Below, piece after piece: positions 1 through 11,531 of a DNA stretch of 64,000 bases. Below the pieces are notes generated by a model. That model was not told where the DNA came from. It saw nothing but the letters and a program-made list of their open reading frames with translations, and made no database searches. A program made the translations under genes and the position numbers. Source of the stretch: Ailanthus altissimus (taxonomy: Eukaryota; Streptophyta; Magnoliopsida; Sapindales; Simaroubaceae); the NCBI GenBank assembly GCA_946807835.1, contig OX327705.1, positions 14,848,501-14,912,500 of the forward strand. The letters are read 5' to 3'. The first letter of the stretch is position 1. Each line of letters starts with the position of its first letter.

Positions 1-1226
1 CAAATACTACACGACTAGAATATAGAAGTCAATTGACTAGCTATAAAAGCAACAGACACAATAGCATACAGGCTAGTTCCACTCCTAACTAGGGAAAAAG
101 CAATAGTGGAAGGAAGAATGCTCTTTTTAGAAACATATTGCTAAAAACAAACTCTTTTCAAAACTAGATGACTCCTTACTTGGAATACCTGAAGGATAAG
201 AGACTTTTAGATGATAAGAACGATGGAAGAAAGTTGAAAAGTAAAGTATGATGGTTTGCCTTTCATGAGGAAGTGTTTTATAGGTGATCATTTTCAGGAG
301 TATATGTCATATGTGTGCCCAAGAAATAAGAACAAAAGATACTGAAAGAAGTACACAAAGAAACTTGCGATAACTATTCCAGTGGACAAACCTTAGTACA
401 TAACATTCTAAGGTAGGGATATTACTAGCCCACACTTAAGAATGAAGCTCTGGACTATATGAAGAAATGTGAAAAATATCACAAACATGCTCCACTCATA
501 CACCTCCCTCCTGATAGCTTGCACTCAGTTTCTAGCCCTTAACCTTTTGTCCAATAGGGAATGGACATCGTTGGACCACTACCTATAGCAATTGGAGGAA
601 AAAGATTCATGCTGCTAGCAATCGATTACTTCACTAAGTGGGTGAAAGTGAAAGCTTAAAGCAATATCATAGGATCAGAGCCTTCTGTAAACAATACAAA
701 AATGGGCAAATGTTCTCTTCTAAAAGTTACTCAAAAGAAAATGGGCAAGAATAAATCACAAATAAGTCGATCTTCACTTCCTTGAAGAAGAGACTTGGAT
801 GAAAAAAATGAAGGTGGCTAGAAGAACTACCAAGAATTCTATGAGCGTACAGAACAATTAAGAATAGATTCATAGGAAACTCATGTTATACATTAATGTA
901 TGGAATGGAAGCTATACTATCTATAGAAGCATTCATTTCTAACTTTACAAATAGTTATGGTAAACTTGCAACTAAATAATGAAACTTTGACTTATGCAAG
1001 AGACTTAGTAGATGAAGCCAGTGACATTGTTGCGATCCTATAACAATTTACAAAAAAAATGATGAAAAAGCAAATAAAGCGTATAGTTAAAAAGAGTACC
1101 CTCAAGGAATGAGACCTAGTACTAAGGGAATCCTTAAATATCAATACAAAGAATGACATAGGCAAAATGAGTGAGACATAGAAAGTGTTGTATAGAGATA
1201 TAAAGAAGCTAAATCGAGGAGTATTA
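1..1226 (+). pseudogene. Ty3/gypsy (Tat-like) integrase remnant
   Basis: Decayed plus-strand pol. At about 355-480 a zinc-binding (HHCC-type) integrase N-terminus can be read with stops, including YMKKCEKY. At 561-659 the catalytic core start is open: MDIVGPLP, then AIDYFTKWVKVKA, ending in a TAA. This pattern is typical of Ty3/gypsy integrases; the first catalytic Asp is in MDIVG. From about 980 to 1200 the C-terminal part continues with stops and frame changes. The frame is cut at 1227 by a solo LTR and related sequence resumes at 3561. Not functional. The Tat assignment rests on motif style only. Confidence 0.7.
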
Positions 1227-3560
1227 TGTTAGAAATCGAGTGTATGACATACGAGTGTATACATAATTTCAGAAATTACTGCACGCAGTGGAAGCATGTT
1301 AACAAATACACCCAATTTAACACATTTAACCACATATATGCTCAAGCATAACCACTATACAACAACTTATATATGATGAACAATTGTGTACATAAAATTA
1401 AAATGTAAAGAACACTTACCTAATGAAGGTAACTTTACAAAATCTTCAAGTCCTTTAACAATCCAATTAAAGAGCTCACCTTGAAGTGAATTGTTGAACA
1501 ATTCTAGTCCATAACGGTTTGGTGGGATTATGGAGCTAGAATGGTAGGTTAGTTTTACAATTTCCAGCAAATGTATTCAAACTCTTTGAACACAAATTAT
1601 TTGATTCTTAAATGGAGATGGTAAACATTTACATACAACTCTTGTTTAAATGATGGAAACAATTTTCATAGATTAATCAATTTTAGCACAACTCTTGTCT
1701 ACAATTACTAATCTCTTTCTCCATTTTGATTTATTCATTTTGATCCATTCATGAGAGAAGAAGATGAAGAAAGGTTTTCCATATTTTCCAACAATTGAAA
1801 GAACAAAAACTAATTTTTCTCTTACTTCTCCATGCCTTAATCGATTCTTGCATTTTCAAATTGAAAAATTCATTCAATTCTTTTGTATCAATTTGTTACA
1901 ATAATATATTCAATAGTTAGCCAAATTTTATTTTTGTTATTCAACACTTTTTGATAAAACAAAAACAAGTGCTCCACAAATTTAATTATTGGTCTCCCAC
2001 TTAAGATTAATTTATTAAGCACTAGAATAATGGCCACCTAAACAAATCATTACCTAACAAATATAACTATTTTAATCATATTAGGTAAATTAATGGCCAA
2101 CATCTAGGCCCCTCATTATATTAAAATACAATGGCCATGATTAATATATTATCATATTATTTAATAATATAATAATAATATCTAATTTAATTATTCAAAA
2201 CAATTTTTAATAATTACTTTTTACCTTACTAGTTTTTACTACCAAGGTTAAATGGTAAAACTAAGGTAAAATCAAATCATGTACCAAATTGTGCCACTTG
2301 TCAATCATTTTATTAATTAACAACTCTTGTTAATTAATTCAATGATGTACTTAACAATTAAGTCCTGACAAATGTACATCCCGAGGATTCCGAAATAATT
2401 ATTCTATTTTGCTAAAATTTACGAGATCGAATTATTCAATCCAATCCGTTACCCTAGTGCATAACAAGTACACTTCATATTGTGAGACTCTCTAGGTCCA
2501 CACCTGATTTGTTATATAGAACTCCTTCATACGTCCTTGAGCGATGCCCATACACAAATTACAAATATTACAAATCAGCACGTTAGACCATGCAAGTTGA
2601 GGTTATTGTATATTTGTATAATCCCTCCATCATATATATCCCGGAAGAGTAGAGATATAGATCATCACCGTCAAATCTCTATTTGCTTAACCATCAACTT
2701 ATCTCCATATTTATATTTTCTTAAACAATATCCACAAATATTTTTGTGATATTGTTTATCCCTTCGGAATATATTTTTTGAGGTTTATGCTTGTGGCCAC
2801 AAGACTTTCTGAAATACAATCTCGAGCATTAGGATATACAACCCACTCATATGAGCCGATGAATCCCATATCTATGCACATCAGACTTCATGAGCGTCGG
2901 ACCATACCTAGCAACACACAGCGGTCAGACCATAAAAGGTCTCTAACATGTGTAAAACCAAAGTATGGTGGATCACTCATAAGCCCACCGTGGCACTCAG
3001 GTTAGATGACCATAAATACTACTCAACTCGAAAGACCTTCTATTGACGATTTTATGAGATGTCTATTCACTGAATACTTGTATATCTATACAAGTTTTCA
3101 CTAAGCTCATAGTTTGCTAAGACTAACCATATGGACCATCCAGATATAGACATACACTAATCTATATTAATGAGTTCCAATGATAGACCCGCATCGATGA
3201 AATTAGATTAGGAACATCATGTTTGAGATCATACTTGCATAATGACAGTTCTTAGCATCATCCGCAACTCTTTGCAGCTATGTCATTATAAATATATTCT
3301 CAGGTCATTGTCCCATTTCAGACAAGACTCTAATTATTTAGATTTCGCTAACTCTATTAATGTGCTAACTCTTAGCACTGATCTAAACTCTTTTAGACCA
3401 TATCCGAACTCCTTCAGATCATACAATGTCTGAAATGTTACAATCATCTTACCATTTATTATAAATAATATTAACAATTTTATTAGAAATGATAATTGTA
3501 TAAATACTATCATTAAATATTTATATGTAATGGGATGGCACGTAAGCACAAATTCTAACA
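1227..3560 (-). mobile_element. Solo LTR, copia family A, minus orientation
   Basis: Reverse-complement copy of the LTRs at 50765-52448 and 57413-59803. On the minus strand it begins TGTTAGAATTTGTGC and ends CGATTTCTAACA, giving the TG...CA ends of an LTR. Shared blocks include the segment round 1495-1560 (GAACAATTCTAGTCCATAAC) and the 2750-3100 block. The flanks are TATTA (1222-1226) and TATTC (3561-3565), a four-out-of-five target duplication. No internal element sequence lies next to it, so it is a solo LTR left by LTR-LTR recombination. ORFs inside it, such as 2537-2749, are not genes. Confidence 0.85.
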
Positions 3561-3720
3561 TATTCTTGCTAAAAACTATAGAATGGAAAGATATACTAAC
3601 CCCGTAGAACATATCAAAATTGGAAAAAAAAACATTATGTGTAAAAGACAAATTACCATATTTTTCAATAAACATTACTAAATAAAACTGTAGTATTGAC
3701 AATAAAACAGGCATAAAGAG
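3561..3720 (+). pseudogene. Tat-like pol C-terminal remnant, continued
   Basis: The decayed gypsy sequence resumes after the solo LTR. The motif round 3580-3630 looks like the end of a Tat-type integrase. It cannot be translated without stops. Confidence 0.4.
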
Positions 3721-3759
3721 ACTGGGTTAACTAGTATCTTCTCCTTACAGTGCACGAAA

Positions 3760-4010
3760 ACTGGCTAAAAGGGATTGAAATATTTAGTACCTTCCCTCCG
3801 TAGGGAAAATGACCAGAAGGATTAAAGTATTTGGTACCCTCCCTTTGTGAGAAAAATGATCCAGAGGGATCGTAGTACTTGGTACCTTTCCTCTGCGAGA
3901 AAAATGACTCAGAGGGACTAGAGTACTTAATACCTTCCTTCTGTATGGAAAATGACCCAAAAGGACTAGGTATCTAATATATTCCATTCGTAAGAAAAAC
4001 AAGAAATTAA
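3760..4010. repeat. Minisatellite, 47-48 bp unit, about five copies
   Basis: The word AATGA(C/T)CCAGAGGGA recurs with its ATG at 3809, 3856, 3904 and 3952, that is every 47 or 48 bp. Because the unit is mostly 48 bp (16 codons), a minus-strand frame stays open from 4041 to 3784 and reads as degenerate 16-residue repeats with HFSxxGKVP cores. It lies just downstream of Tat-like pol, where 3' untranslated tandem repeats are common in that lineage. I read it as repeat DNA, not a gene. Confidence 0.75.
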
Positions 4011-4029
4011 AAAGAACCGAAAAGAAAGA

Positions 4030-4680
4030 GGTTTCAACCATCTTTCTCTCACTTTTTAGTAATAAGAATCAAAAAGAGACCAATAGAAAAGAGGTTCCAA
4101 CCACCTTTCTCTCACTCTTTAGTAGAAAATAAAAATATACAAAGCATTAGAGTTACTAAAATAAGAAAAAGGTCCAAGAGGGAGAAGGTTCCCATAACCA
4201 TCCTTTCGTCCCTTAGCCCCAACCTTCCTCTCTCCCCTTAGAAGCATAAAGAGTTCTAGAAACAGAAAAAGGTTCAAAAAAGAGAAGGTTCCTACTACCT
4301 TATTCTCACCACTTAAAAGCTTACCGAATTTCAAAAATAAAAAAATGTTTAAAAGAGAGAATGTTCCTATTACCTTCTTCTCGCCCTATAGAAGCACAAA
4401 ATTCTAGAAACAAAAGAAAAACTAATAAGAAGAAGGTCCCTACCACCTTCTTCTTAACCTTTAGAAATATTTAAGAGTTTTAAGAAGGTCCAAAAGGGAG
4501 AAAGTTCCCACCACCAAACATCCAGAATGCCAGAAATAGAAAAAGGTCCAAGAAAGAGAAAGTAACCACTGCCTTCCTCTTGCCTCTTTAGAACATTCAA
4601 AGATACCAAAACCTGAAAAAGACCCAAGAAGAAAGTAATAAGCTAAAAAAAATAGTTTCCATTCAAGCATTAAAGGTTCC
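4030..4680. repeat. Irregular tandem repeat, about 60-100 bp unit
   Basis: Blocks of the form AAAAAGGTCCAAGAGGGAGAAG, then TTCCCACCACCTTCTTCTC, then CCTTTAGAAGCA recur about seven times. The GGTTCC or GGTCCC word falls near 4091, 4188, 4287, 4362, 4435, 4503 and 4563. Each unit holds a purine-rich half followed by a pyrimidine-rich half, so single strands could form weak hairpins. Minus-strand ORFs here are by-products of the repeat. Confidence 0.6.
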
Positions 4681-4799
4681 AAACTAAACATAAAGCATTT
4701 AGATATCAGAATGGTAAGGAAAATAAAGAGATCAGGAAAGTATATTCCATTATAAATAATCAAAATACAAGATTTTTTAGAATATACAAGTCAAAAAGA

Positions 4800-5690
4800 A
4801 AAAGGTTGTCATTCATCAGTTTCAGCATCATCTCTACAGATAAAAGCAGTGTCAGGGTCTGCCTCAGAGGCTCCCTCTCATACAGAGTTATAGTTGATGA
4901 AATGGGGGTAATCGTCCTAGTGTCTAACAGACTTACCCTTGATAGACCGAGATTTTGATCATAATCTTTAGGAATCTCACAATAAACTAAAGGCTTTTTC
5001 CTATACCTAAACCCTATGCGAAAGCTTTAAATAGAAGAAAGAGTTACCAAACACTAGAAATGGCCCTTTAAATTCTCGTTATAAGTCTTTTATTTATCTC
5101 TTAGTATTATCGTCATAATCTGACTCAAACTTAAAACTACCCTAAGTTCCTTAACTGTGCGCTCTAGATCCTGATCCTCCCTCAAAAGCCTTAAACAGAT
5201 CAGCATTGATAGCTGCGCGATTGGTTGCATCTCGTAATTTATTATGCTTTTTTATAATTTCACAATTTGCAAAGGCTAAGTTCTTTTTAAGCTCACTATC
5301 TTGGAACCCTACAAATCCTTAAAGGACCAAAAAGTAGCATTTTAACCTTTCAAGGAACTTATCCTAGCTTCCTTGGCAGACAATGAAGACGATAAGTTAT
5401 TTAGATCATAGACTAATGTCTCAGTAGTAGCCTTAGACTCAGAAACCTCTACAGAGAGGCCAATAATGGTCTTCTGGACACCCTCTATCATAGATTTGTC
5501 TTCCTAGTTGGCACGGAGCTTTTTCAACTCTTCATCTAACCTCAAAACCTCAATCCGATATAGAACATTCTAACTCTTTAGGAGTACTTTATCCTCATTT
5601 TTAGAATCCAACTTTTGTTAGAACCTCATCGACTTCCTCATAGCCACCCCTAACTCCTTCTCATAAGTCTTTAGTCTTAACCCATAATTA
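4800..5690. repeat. Dispersed repeat Y, copy 1 (transposon-derived)
   Basis: This stretch aligns in the same orientation with 15840-16660. Shared blocks include GTCTGCC.CAGAGGCTCCCTC, the GAGTTACCAAACACTAGAAATG block (5041-5062) and the CAAGGAACTTATCCTAGCTTC block. The minus strand shows short coding-like runs with stops, resembling charged coiled-coil parts of a retrotransposon protein; I could not assign a domain. Repeat X (16800-17220) follows copy 2 but is not seen after this copy. Confidence 0.6.
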
Positions 5691-5699
5691 ATAAATATA

Positions 5700-6479
5700 C
5701 AAGATTAGTTACTAATCACTAATAATAAAGTGCATAGAAATAATAGAGTGAAATCAAGTCCCTAGAACCCATTGCCATAGAACTCTCATATCATTAATTT
5801 ACCAAGTTATTTAGTTTTAAGCATTTTTAATTCCATAATTTAACTTATCCTTTAGATTAGCCTAGATAAAGTTATGTTGCCAATACCATAGTACTCGGCA
5901 TTAGTTTTAGAGTCTAATCCTCGTGGGATGATACTCACTCATCATTATATTACTTGATCATAACCTGTGCACTTGTGGTTTTAATTCGCTTGTGTATAAT
6001 TTTATGAATAATATGCTTGAGGGGAATGCTATGAGGGGCTTAACATGATTTGTTAAAGGGATGTATACCAAAAGAAAACATTAGAGATTATCTCAATGTA
6101 GTGATAGGGGTCGAAAGAAAATATATAGTAAGGGAGCTACTTGCAAGAATAGGTTGCAACCACCAAGGTATTATGATGGTGTCAAGAGTGACATTAGAGA
6201 TCAAAATACAAAGACTACTCGAAGCGAGATGCATTTGAATCTTTGGAGACCAAAGTCACGAGCCTTAGTTAAGTTAAAAGACTAAACTAAAGATAACGCT
6301 AAGTAAATTAAGCTTTGTCGTGGATAAATCCTGGTAAAGCTTCTTAGGAGTCGACACATGGTTAAGTACGCAATTGATGGACAAGAAAGGGACAGAAATA
6401 GAAAGTCGAAAGCAAAGAAGGGTGCAAAAGTATAAGTGGAGACATTCTCAAAGTATAGGCACTGCAGCAATAACTACTT
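5700..6479. other. LTR-like debris, no gene recognised
   Basis: At 5920-6010 a segment with GTGGGATGATACTCACTC and TATTACTTGATCATAACCTGTGCACTTG resembles the U5 end of Ty3/gypsy LTRs. No edges or target duplication can be set. The short ORF at 6050-6238 has no recognisable domain and I do not call it a gene. Confidence 0.35.
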
Positions 6480-7130
6480 AGCACTGAAGCCAGAACACCC
6501 AGCACCACAACGCTGGCCTAGGAGACGTGTCATTAGGTCAAGGTTATAACTACGCCACGCCACTGATCTATGGTGTCAGGGCACGAACTTATGAAAAACC
6601 TTTGTTTTAAGCCGTCTTAATTAGTTTGAGTCAATTTTTGACATCCTAAACTCGTGAACTCTTATTCCAACTAGATTTAAATTTTTTTGGGACATTTAAA
6701 GCCTATATAAACTCTTATATCCCTTTAAAATAATTAATGCATCAAAAATAGATAGAATAGAGAGCTTAGGCAGCTCAAAGGTGTTGAGTGCACAGAAAAG
6801 AGCCATGATAGATCTTTTTTCCTATTGATGTATTCCTTCAGAGTTTTTTGTTTTAGATCTTTGTAATCTTGAGTTCATTTTGAACTAAAAAAAAGAAATG
6901 AGAATCCTGATCTACCATAGACGGAGGCGTTTGTTGTCGAACCACGTATATTGCTTATACCTTTTATATGTGTGATTGTTTATCTTTTTGATTATGTGAT
7001 CTTTTTTTTATTCTTGATTACTTATAAACAAAAAACTTTCGCAAAGCGCATAAGATTTTAGAATGATAAATACCAGCGCCTATGAGATATTAAGGTACGT
7101 AAAATTTCTCATAAATAGTATCAGAGTTAA
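6480..7130 (+). mobile_element. LTR fragment with degenerate primer binding site
   Basis: A TATA box (TATATAAA, 6704-6711) is followed by a U5-like segment with GGAGGCG then GTCGAACCACGTATA, a pattern common near the end of copia-type LTRs. About 200 bp later TAGTATCAGAG (about 7118-7128) differs by one base from the usual initiator-Met tRNA site TGGTATCAGAG. No gag or pol follows before the germin-like gene, so this is a truncated remnant. Confidence 0.45.
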
Positions 7131-7688
7131 GATTGAAGTTAATACCGAAATGATATCTAATAGCCAAGGCTAATTCCCTACCAGAAACAATCAACCTATG
7201 TTTTACGATAAAATTAATGAAAACTTTTTTCACATTTTTTTTATTTATTTAGTTGCTATTATCAAATTGTGAATCCTGCTTAACATTCAAAGTTAACTAT
7301 TCTAATAATTATTGCTTAATTAAGATGATATAGTTTTAAAAATTGTAAATTATTCATGCATCATCTTGGTTGGGACAACACTCTCACTTTTAAATATGGT
7401 ATTTCTATCGTTAGTGTCATCATCATGTATTAATGTAACTTATATAGGTATCCAATCAACTGAATTCAAGGCCACCAAAAATGACCATTTCCGTGTCAAA
7501 AATCTTTGGTTACGTAAGCTTGCACAGCAACATTTATTTATTAAGTTTAAATGGTCTGTAAATACGTCGTTGAAGAATGATTCCCTGTACAAATTAAATA
7601 TAATATAGAGAAAATATAAAACAATTCAAGACTTAGCACAGTCTTCGTTATCTGGTTCGACAAAGACAAGTTCAATGACCTCCGCATC
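7131..7688. other. Upstream region of the germin-like gene
   Basis: AT-rich DNA between the LTR fragment and the TATA box of the germin-like gene. The 80-codon ORF at 7366-7608 has no recognisable domain. I see no further gene. Confidence 0.5.
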
Positions 7689-7696
7689 TATAAATA
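7689..7696 (+). promoter_or_regulatory. TATA box of the germin-like gene
   Basis: TATAAATA within CTATAAATAGAC, 96 bp before the start codon. With the usual 25-35 bp spacing, transcription would start near 7720-7730, giving a 5' leader of about 60 nt. Confidence 0.8.
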
Positions 7697-7784
7697 GACT
7701 TGTTTGCCATGGAAGATTTTTCATCCATCCCTCGCCAAAAGCAATAATACAAGAAGAATTTGTAAAATACAGCCGACGATCACC

Positions 7785-8643
7785 ATGAAAGGAGTTCAAT
7801 TTCTTGCGGCTTTTGTCCTCTTGGCTTTGGTTTCTTCGTTAGCCTCTGCCTCTGATCCAAGCCCTCTTCAGGATTTTTGCATAGCCGTCAATGATCCCAA
7901 GAGTACACACAATGGTACGTACATGAGCTCTATTTAATTTGTCGAGAGTCAACTTATATTATAGATCGAGCGAGCATACACTCGCTCCATAAACTCATAT
8001 CATTTATACAAAAATATATGCCCATGCATGACAAATTTTACAATTTCGAGCGAGCGTTCTTTTTTTTTTAACAAATTTTACAATTGTTTTTTTTCATGTA
8101 GTTTTTGTGAATGGGAAGTTCTGCAAGGACCCAAAGCTTGCCAAACCGGAAGATTTCTTCTATTCAGGGCTGAACAAGCCTGGAAACACAGCAAATCGAG
8201 TTGGTTCAAATGTCACTACTGTAAATGTAGATCAAATCCCAGGACTCAACACTCTCGGTATATCCTTAGTTCGCATCGATTATGCGCCATATGGAGGCCA
8301 AAACCCACCCCATACTCACCCTCGTGCCACTGAAATCCTAACAGTCTTGGAAGGCACTCTTTATGTTGGTTTTGTCACATCAAACCAGCTCAATAATACA
8401 CTTATCTCCAAAGTTCTGAACAAGGGAGACGTTTTTGTGTTTCCAGTTGGATTGATTCATTTCCAAGTCAATATAGGGAAAACCAAGGCTGTCGCAATTG
8501 CTGCATTGAGCAGCCAGAATCCTGGTGTTATTACTATAGCAAACTCGGTCTTTGGACCCAATCCACCCATTAATCCTGATTTTCTCGCTAGGGCATTCCA
8601 ACTGGATACGAAATTGGTCAAAGATCTTCAGGCAAAATTCTGA
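7785..8643 (+). CDS. Germin-like protein, two exons
   Basis: Secreted apoplastic germin-like protein of the cupin superfamily. Exon 1 is 7785-7914, the intron is 7915-8101 (GTACGT donor, ATGTAG acceptor, phase 1) and exon 2 is 8102-8643 with a TGA stop: 223 residues, normal for the family. Residues 1-22 form a signal peptide (hydrophobic [16 protein letters not shown]). The two conserved N-terminal cysteines are in DFCIAV and KFCKDP, flanking the intron site. Germin box 1 reads HTHPRATE and box 2 reads [14 protein letters not shown]. These supply the His-x-His, Glu and His metal ligands. NVT and NNT are possible N-glycosylation sites. A KGD motif precedes box 2. Germins bind Mn and form hexamers; activity (oxalate oxidase, SOD or none) cannot be told from sequence. 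Start chosen because it begins the signal peptide; an upstream in-frame ATG at 7704 would disrupt it and lies before the likely mRNA start. Confidence 0.95.
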
Positions 8644-8747
8644 TGAGAAAAGAGAATCAGAGAAAATTTGAATCAGTCATGAAATTAAGTAGCACAATTT
8701 TTCCATTAATTTTTTCCTCATTCTTTGCTTAAATGTGTGATCGATGT

Positions 8748-8815
8748 AATAAAAGAGGTTGCTAATGTACCTCTCCCAATATCCGTTTGATTGTTTGGCC
8801 ATTATATGCAATAAA
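8748..8815 (+). terminator. Poly(A) signals of the germin-like gene
   Basis: Two AATAAA hexamers, at 8748-8753 and 8810-8815, lie 105 and 167 bp after the stop codon, in a T-rich 3' region. Confidence 0.65.
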
Positions 8816-9087
8816 ATTGTTATTCTTTTAACTGATTCTTTAGCTATCTTTCTCTCCGAAGTTGCATGTTGTGGTCGAAAAGTTGGAACTAAGATTCAAG
8901 ATTTATAGTAAAAAAAAAAAAAGCTCTTAATTACAGGCATGGAAAAAATGAATCTTAATTCAAGATTACAAAAAATTAATATTGACATCATTAAAAATTC
9001 ATATTAAAAATAGTGAAATGGTTGGATGTCGTTACTAATAAAAAGGTTTTAGCGATAGAAATTTTATAATAAAGTTATAACGTTATC

Positions 9088-9195
9088 AAAACTTTGTGAT
9101 AGGTTTTATCACAAATTTTTTCCTATCACTAATTCGTGATAAATTACATCACAAACAGAAAATTTAATTTTCTATCACAAAATTGTGATAGAATG
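9088..9195. repeat. Cluster of short inverted repeats (TTGTGATAG / CTATCACAA)
   Basis: Two clear hairpins: TTTGTGATA (9093-9101) with TATCACAAA (9107-9115), and TTCTATCACAA (9170-9180) with TTGTGATAGAA (9183-9193). Extra half-sites CTATCAC, GTGATAAA and ATCACAAAC lie between. Arrays of one short word in both orientations are typical of subterminal regions of plant DNA transposons, but I find no terminal inverted repeat or target duplication. Confidence 0.6.
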
Positions 9196-9199
9196 CAAT

Positions 9200-10540
9200 A
9201 AGATATTGTGTAATAACACGTACAGAATATAGAAGTTGATTTTTAAATACAGCATTGTCAAAGTAATAAATAAACTGATGAGAACAGAGTCGATCCACTG
9301 AAAAGTGTAACTAAAATTATAAAGTATAAATACTCTAAAGACAAATAAAGTGATATAAGACGTTTGCAAATAATAATTCAAATAACTAGTTAAGATGAAT
9401 GCTAAGGTTAGGAGGATCCACTCTTAGCATATGAAATAAGAATATATTTAACTCTCTTTATAACTCAATTGGAATCCTCACACAAAAGAGGTTCCAATCG
9501 AAAGATATAACAATTAAGGTTCATCATCATTTATATATTAACTTGTATATTTTTTTTAATTATTATACACCAAATCTTGTAAATGGGTTCAAGTATTTAT
9601 TATACCAATCTTTATATATTTTACAATAAATCATTAGTCACACTTTACAAAAATGGGTATCTACGCTAAATCTTGTAAATGATTTCAAAAATTTATTATG
9701 TCAACTATAAAGATTGTCTATAATAAATCAAGATATCCCACTTTGCAAGAAAGTGTATTAATATTGCAAAAAATAAATAAATATATCATAAATAAATTTA
9801 CTTAACTTAAGAATGAAACATTAAATTCTAAAATAAGAGTTAAAGCATATCTTATTATCTTACAAGAGTTTCACCCTTTCACCTTAGTAAAATAAAAATT
9901 ACTTAGACATAATAAAATTAAAGAAATATATGAAAGAAGAGATAACATGAACTTTAGAATAGTAAATGAAAGAAATAATATTACAAAAAAATAATACGAA
10001 AGATAAATATTTTGAACTAAAATTTAACTCTCTAATTACATGCTTTTGTTATAAACAGACTATCTATTTATAGAAAAATATGGATAATATAAGACAAATG
10101 ATGAGAAAACTACTTGAATGATAAAAGTCAATGAGAAATGCAACTAATTAGCACTAATTATCATTAATGCACTCACTTGATTGTCCAATTTAGAAATGAC
10201 GTGATCCAAATTAGTTTTTACTCAAAAAATTAAAATTGTAGATAAGTCTCTTATATTTTCAAATTGAATTGTATCATGCTTATTTCTCTAGTTATGGACT
10301 AAATACTGAAGACTATTTGGACTGGGCCTGTATTACAAATTAGTATTCTTCTAGGCTAATTTTCACCCTCCAAATGCTCAAATTACAAATTTTTTGTGAA
10401 ATCTAATATTTTAGCTCATTAAGTTAGCTCTTCATAGGATCAAGAATCACTCTAATTGAATTCTTAGGTTGAATGGTATACCACTTTTACCGAACCTACC
10501 ATAAAATAATTAAAAGATAATTATGTATAATATTGTTAAT
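9200..10540 (-). mobile_element. Degenerate LTR-like sequence
   Basis: At the left, GAGAACAGAGTCGATCCACTGA resembles the reverse complement of a gypsy U5. At 9480-9760, words such as AAATCTTGTAAATG and TTTATTAT recur. Layout resembles the LTR at 31380-32890, but no edges, PBS or target duplication are visible. No gene recognised. Confidence 0.3.
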
Positions 10541-10846
10541 ATGCTTAAATTTGAGAGATTAACGACACTATTAATACAAAATAATAATGTAAAACTCTTA
10601 TTAAATATGTAATTTCAAGTGTTCATCATGTAACATATATTAATAATAGATTTTACTTTACAAATTATTTAATAATATTTTTTTTGTTTTCTAAAATACC
10701 AAATGATGTCGTTTTAATAATCATAAAACGGTGATGTTTAAATTGATATTCCTGTAATTAATCCAACGACTCAAATCAACCCAATCTTATCCATAAAATC
10801 ACTCACTATAATTTCACTTAAACACTTGCAAGTTGCTACTGATCAC

Positions 10847-11456
10847 TAGTGGGAATGGCAAAATAATCCGCAAACATGCTAAAACTCATCTGTATTGGGA
10901 AGGATTTAATAAAGTTTGAAGTGGATTCAGTATAAGTTTAGTATACAAAATTAAAACCCACAGTAGACTTTAGATAGGTATGGATTCAATAAAAAATTTG
11001 CAGATACTCGTTGTGCAACATTATTTACTTAGTGCACTCCTAGCAACACTATGAGCACAATGTTGCGAGCTTAGCATGCACTCTTAGCTTACATGTAGAG
11101 CACTAGGTGTGCAATGTCGTGCACTTACTATGCGGTCCTAACACATGTACTAAGAACGCCAGGTGTACAACGATGCGCGCCTAGCGTTTAGCATCTAAGC
11201 GCATAATGTTGCGCATTTTTAGCCTTCGCTCCTAGCATGTGTGCTAGGCGCTATATAATCATTACGAATCTTGCTTAAAATTTTTAGACAATCCATTACG
11301 AGTTTGGTAATAAATACATACCCGTTAAAGTATGTTTAATATTAAAATTCTAAATATGCAACAAATTTTTAAAAAAAAATAGTATTTCATTTTTAAAACA
11401 AATGCAGGTGCAAATTTAGAATTATTCTTCTTAAATTAGGTACACTACCATCTCTA
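10847..11456. mobile_element. Possible hAT-like non-autonomous element
   Basis: The left end reads TAGTGGGAATGGCAAA and the right end, reverse-complemented, reads TAGAGATGGTAG, both near the TAG(A/G)GATGGCAA style of hAT termini. ATCAC flanks both sides (10842-10846 and 11457-11461). A true hAT duplication would be 8 bp, so the class is uncertain. The interior holds irregular repeats of GCACTCCTAGC (11034, 11078) and GC-rich variants up to 11255. It sits about 75 bp upstream of the enolase exon. Confidence 0.4.
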
Positions 11457-11531
11457 ATCACCAGACAGTCTACTCTTGTTGCCTTTATTTTCTATTTCTT
11501 CTTCATCCTTTGATCCTTAAGCTTTTGAGAT

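Noticed and set aside
1367..1570. Short minus-strand ORF, with similar ones at 2537-3433
   Set aside because: All fall within the family A solo LTR.
6050..6238. 62-codon ORF as a small gene
   Set aside because: No domain, no promoter or splice context, lies in LTR debris.
7704..7784. Upstream in-frame ATG for the germin-like gene
   Set aside because: Lies before or at the likely transcription start and would bury the signal peptide.
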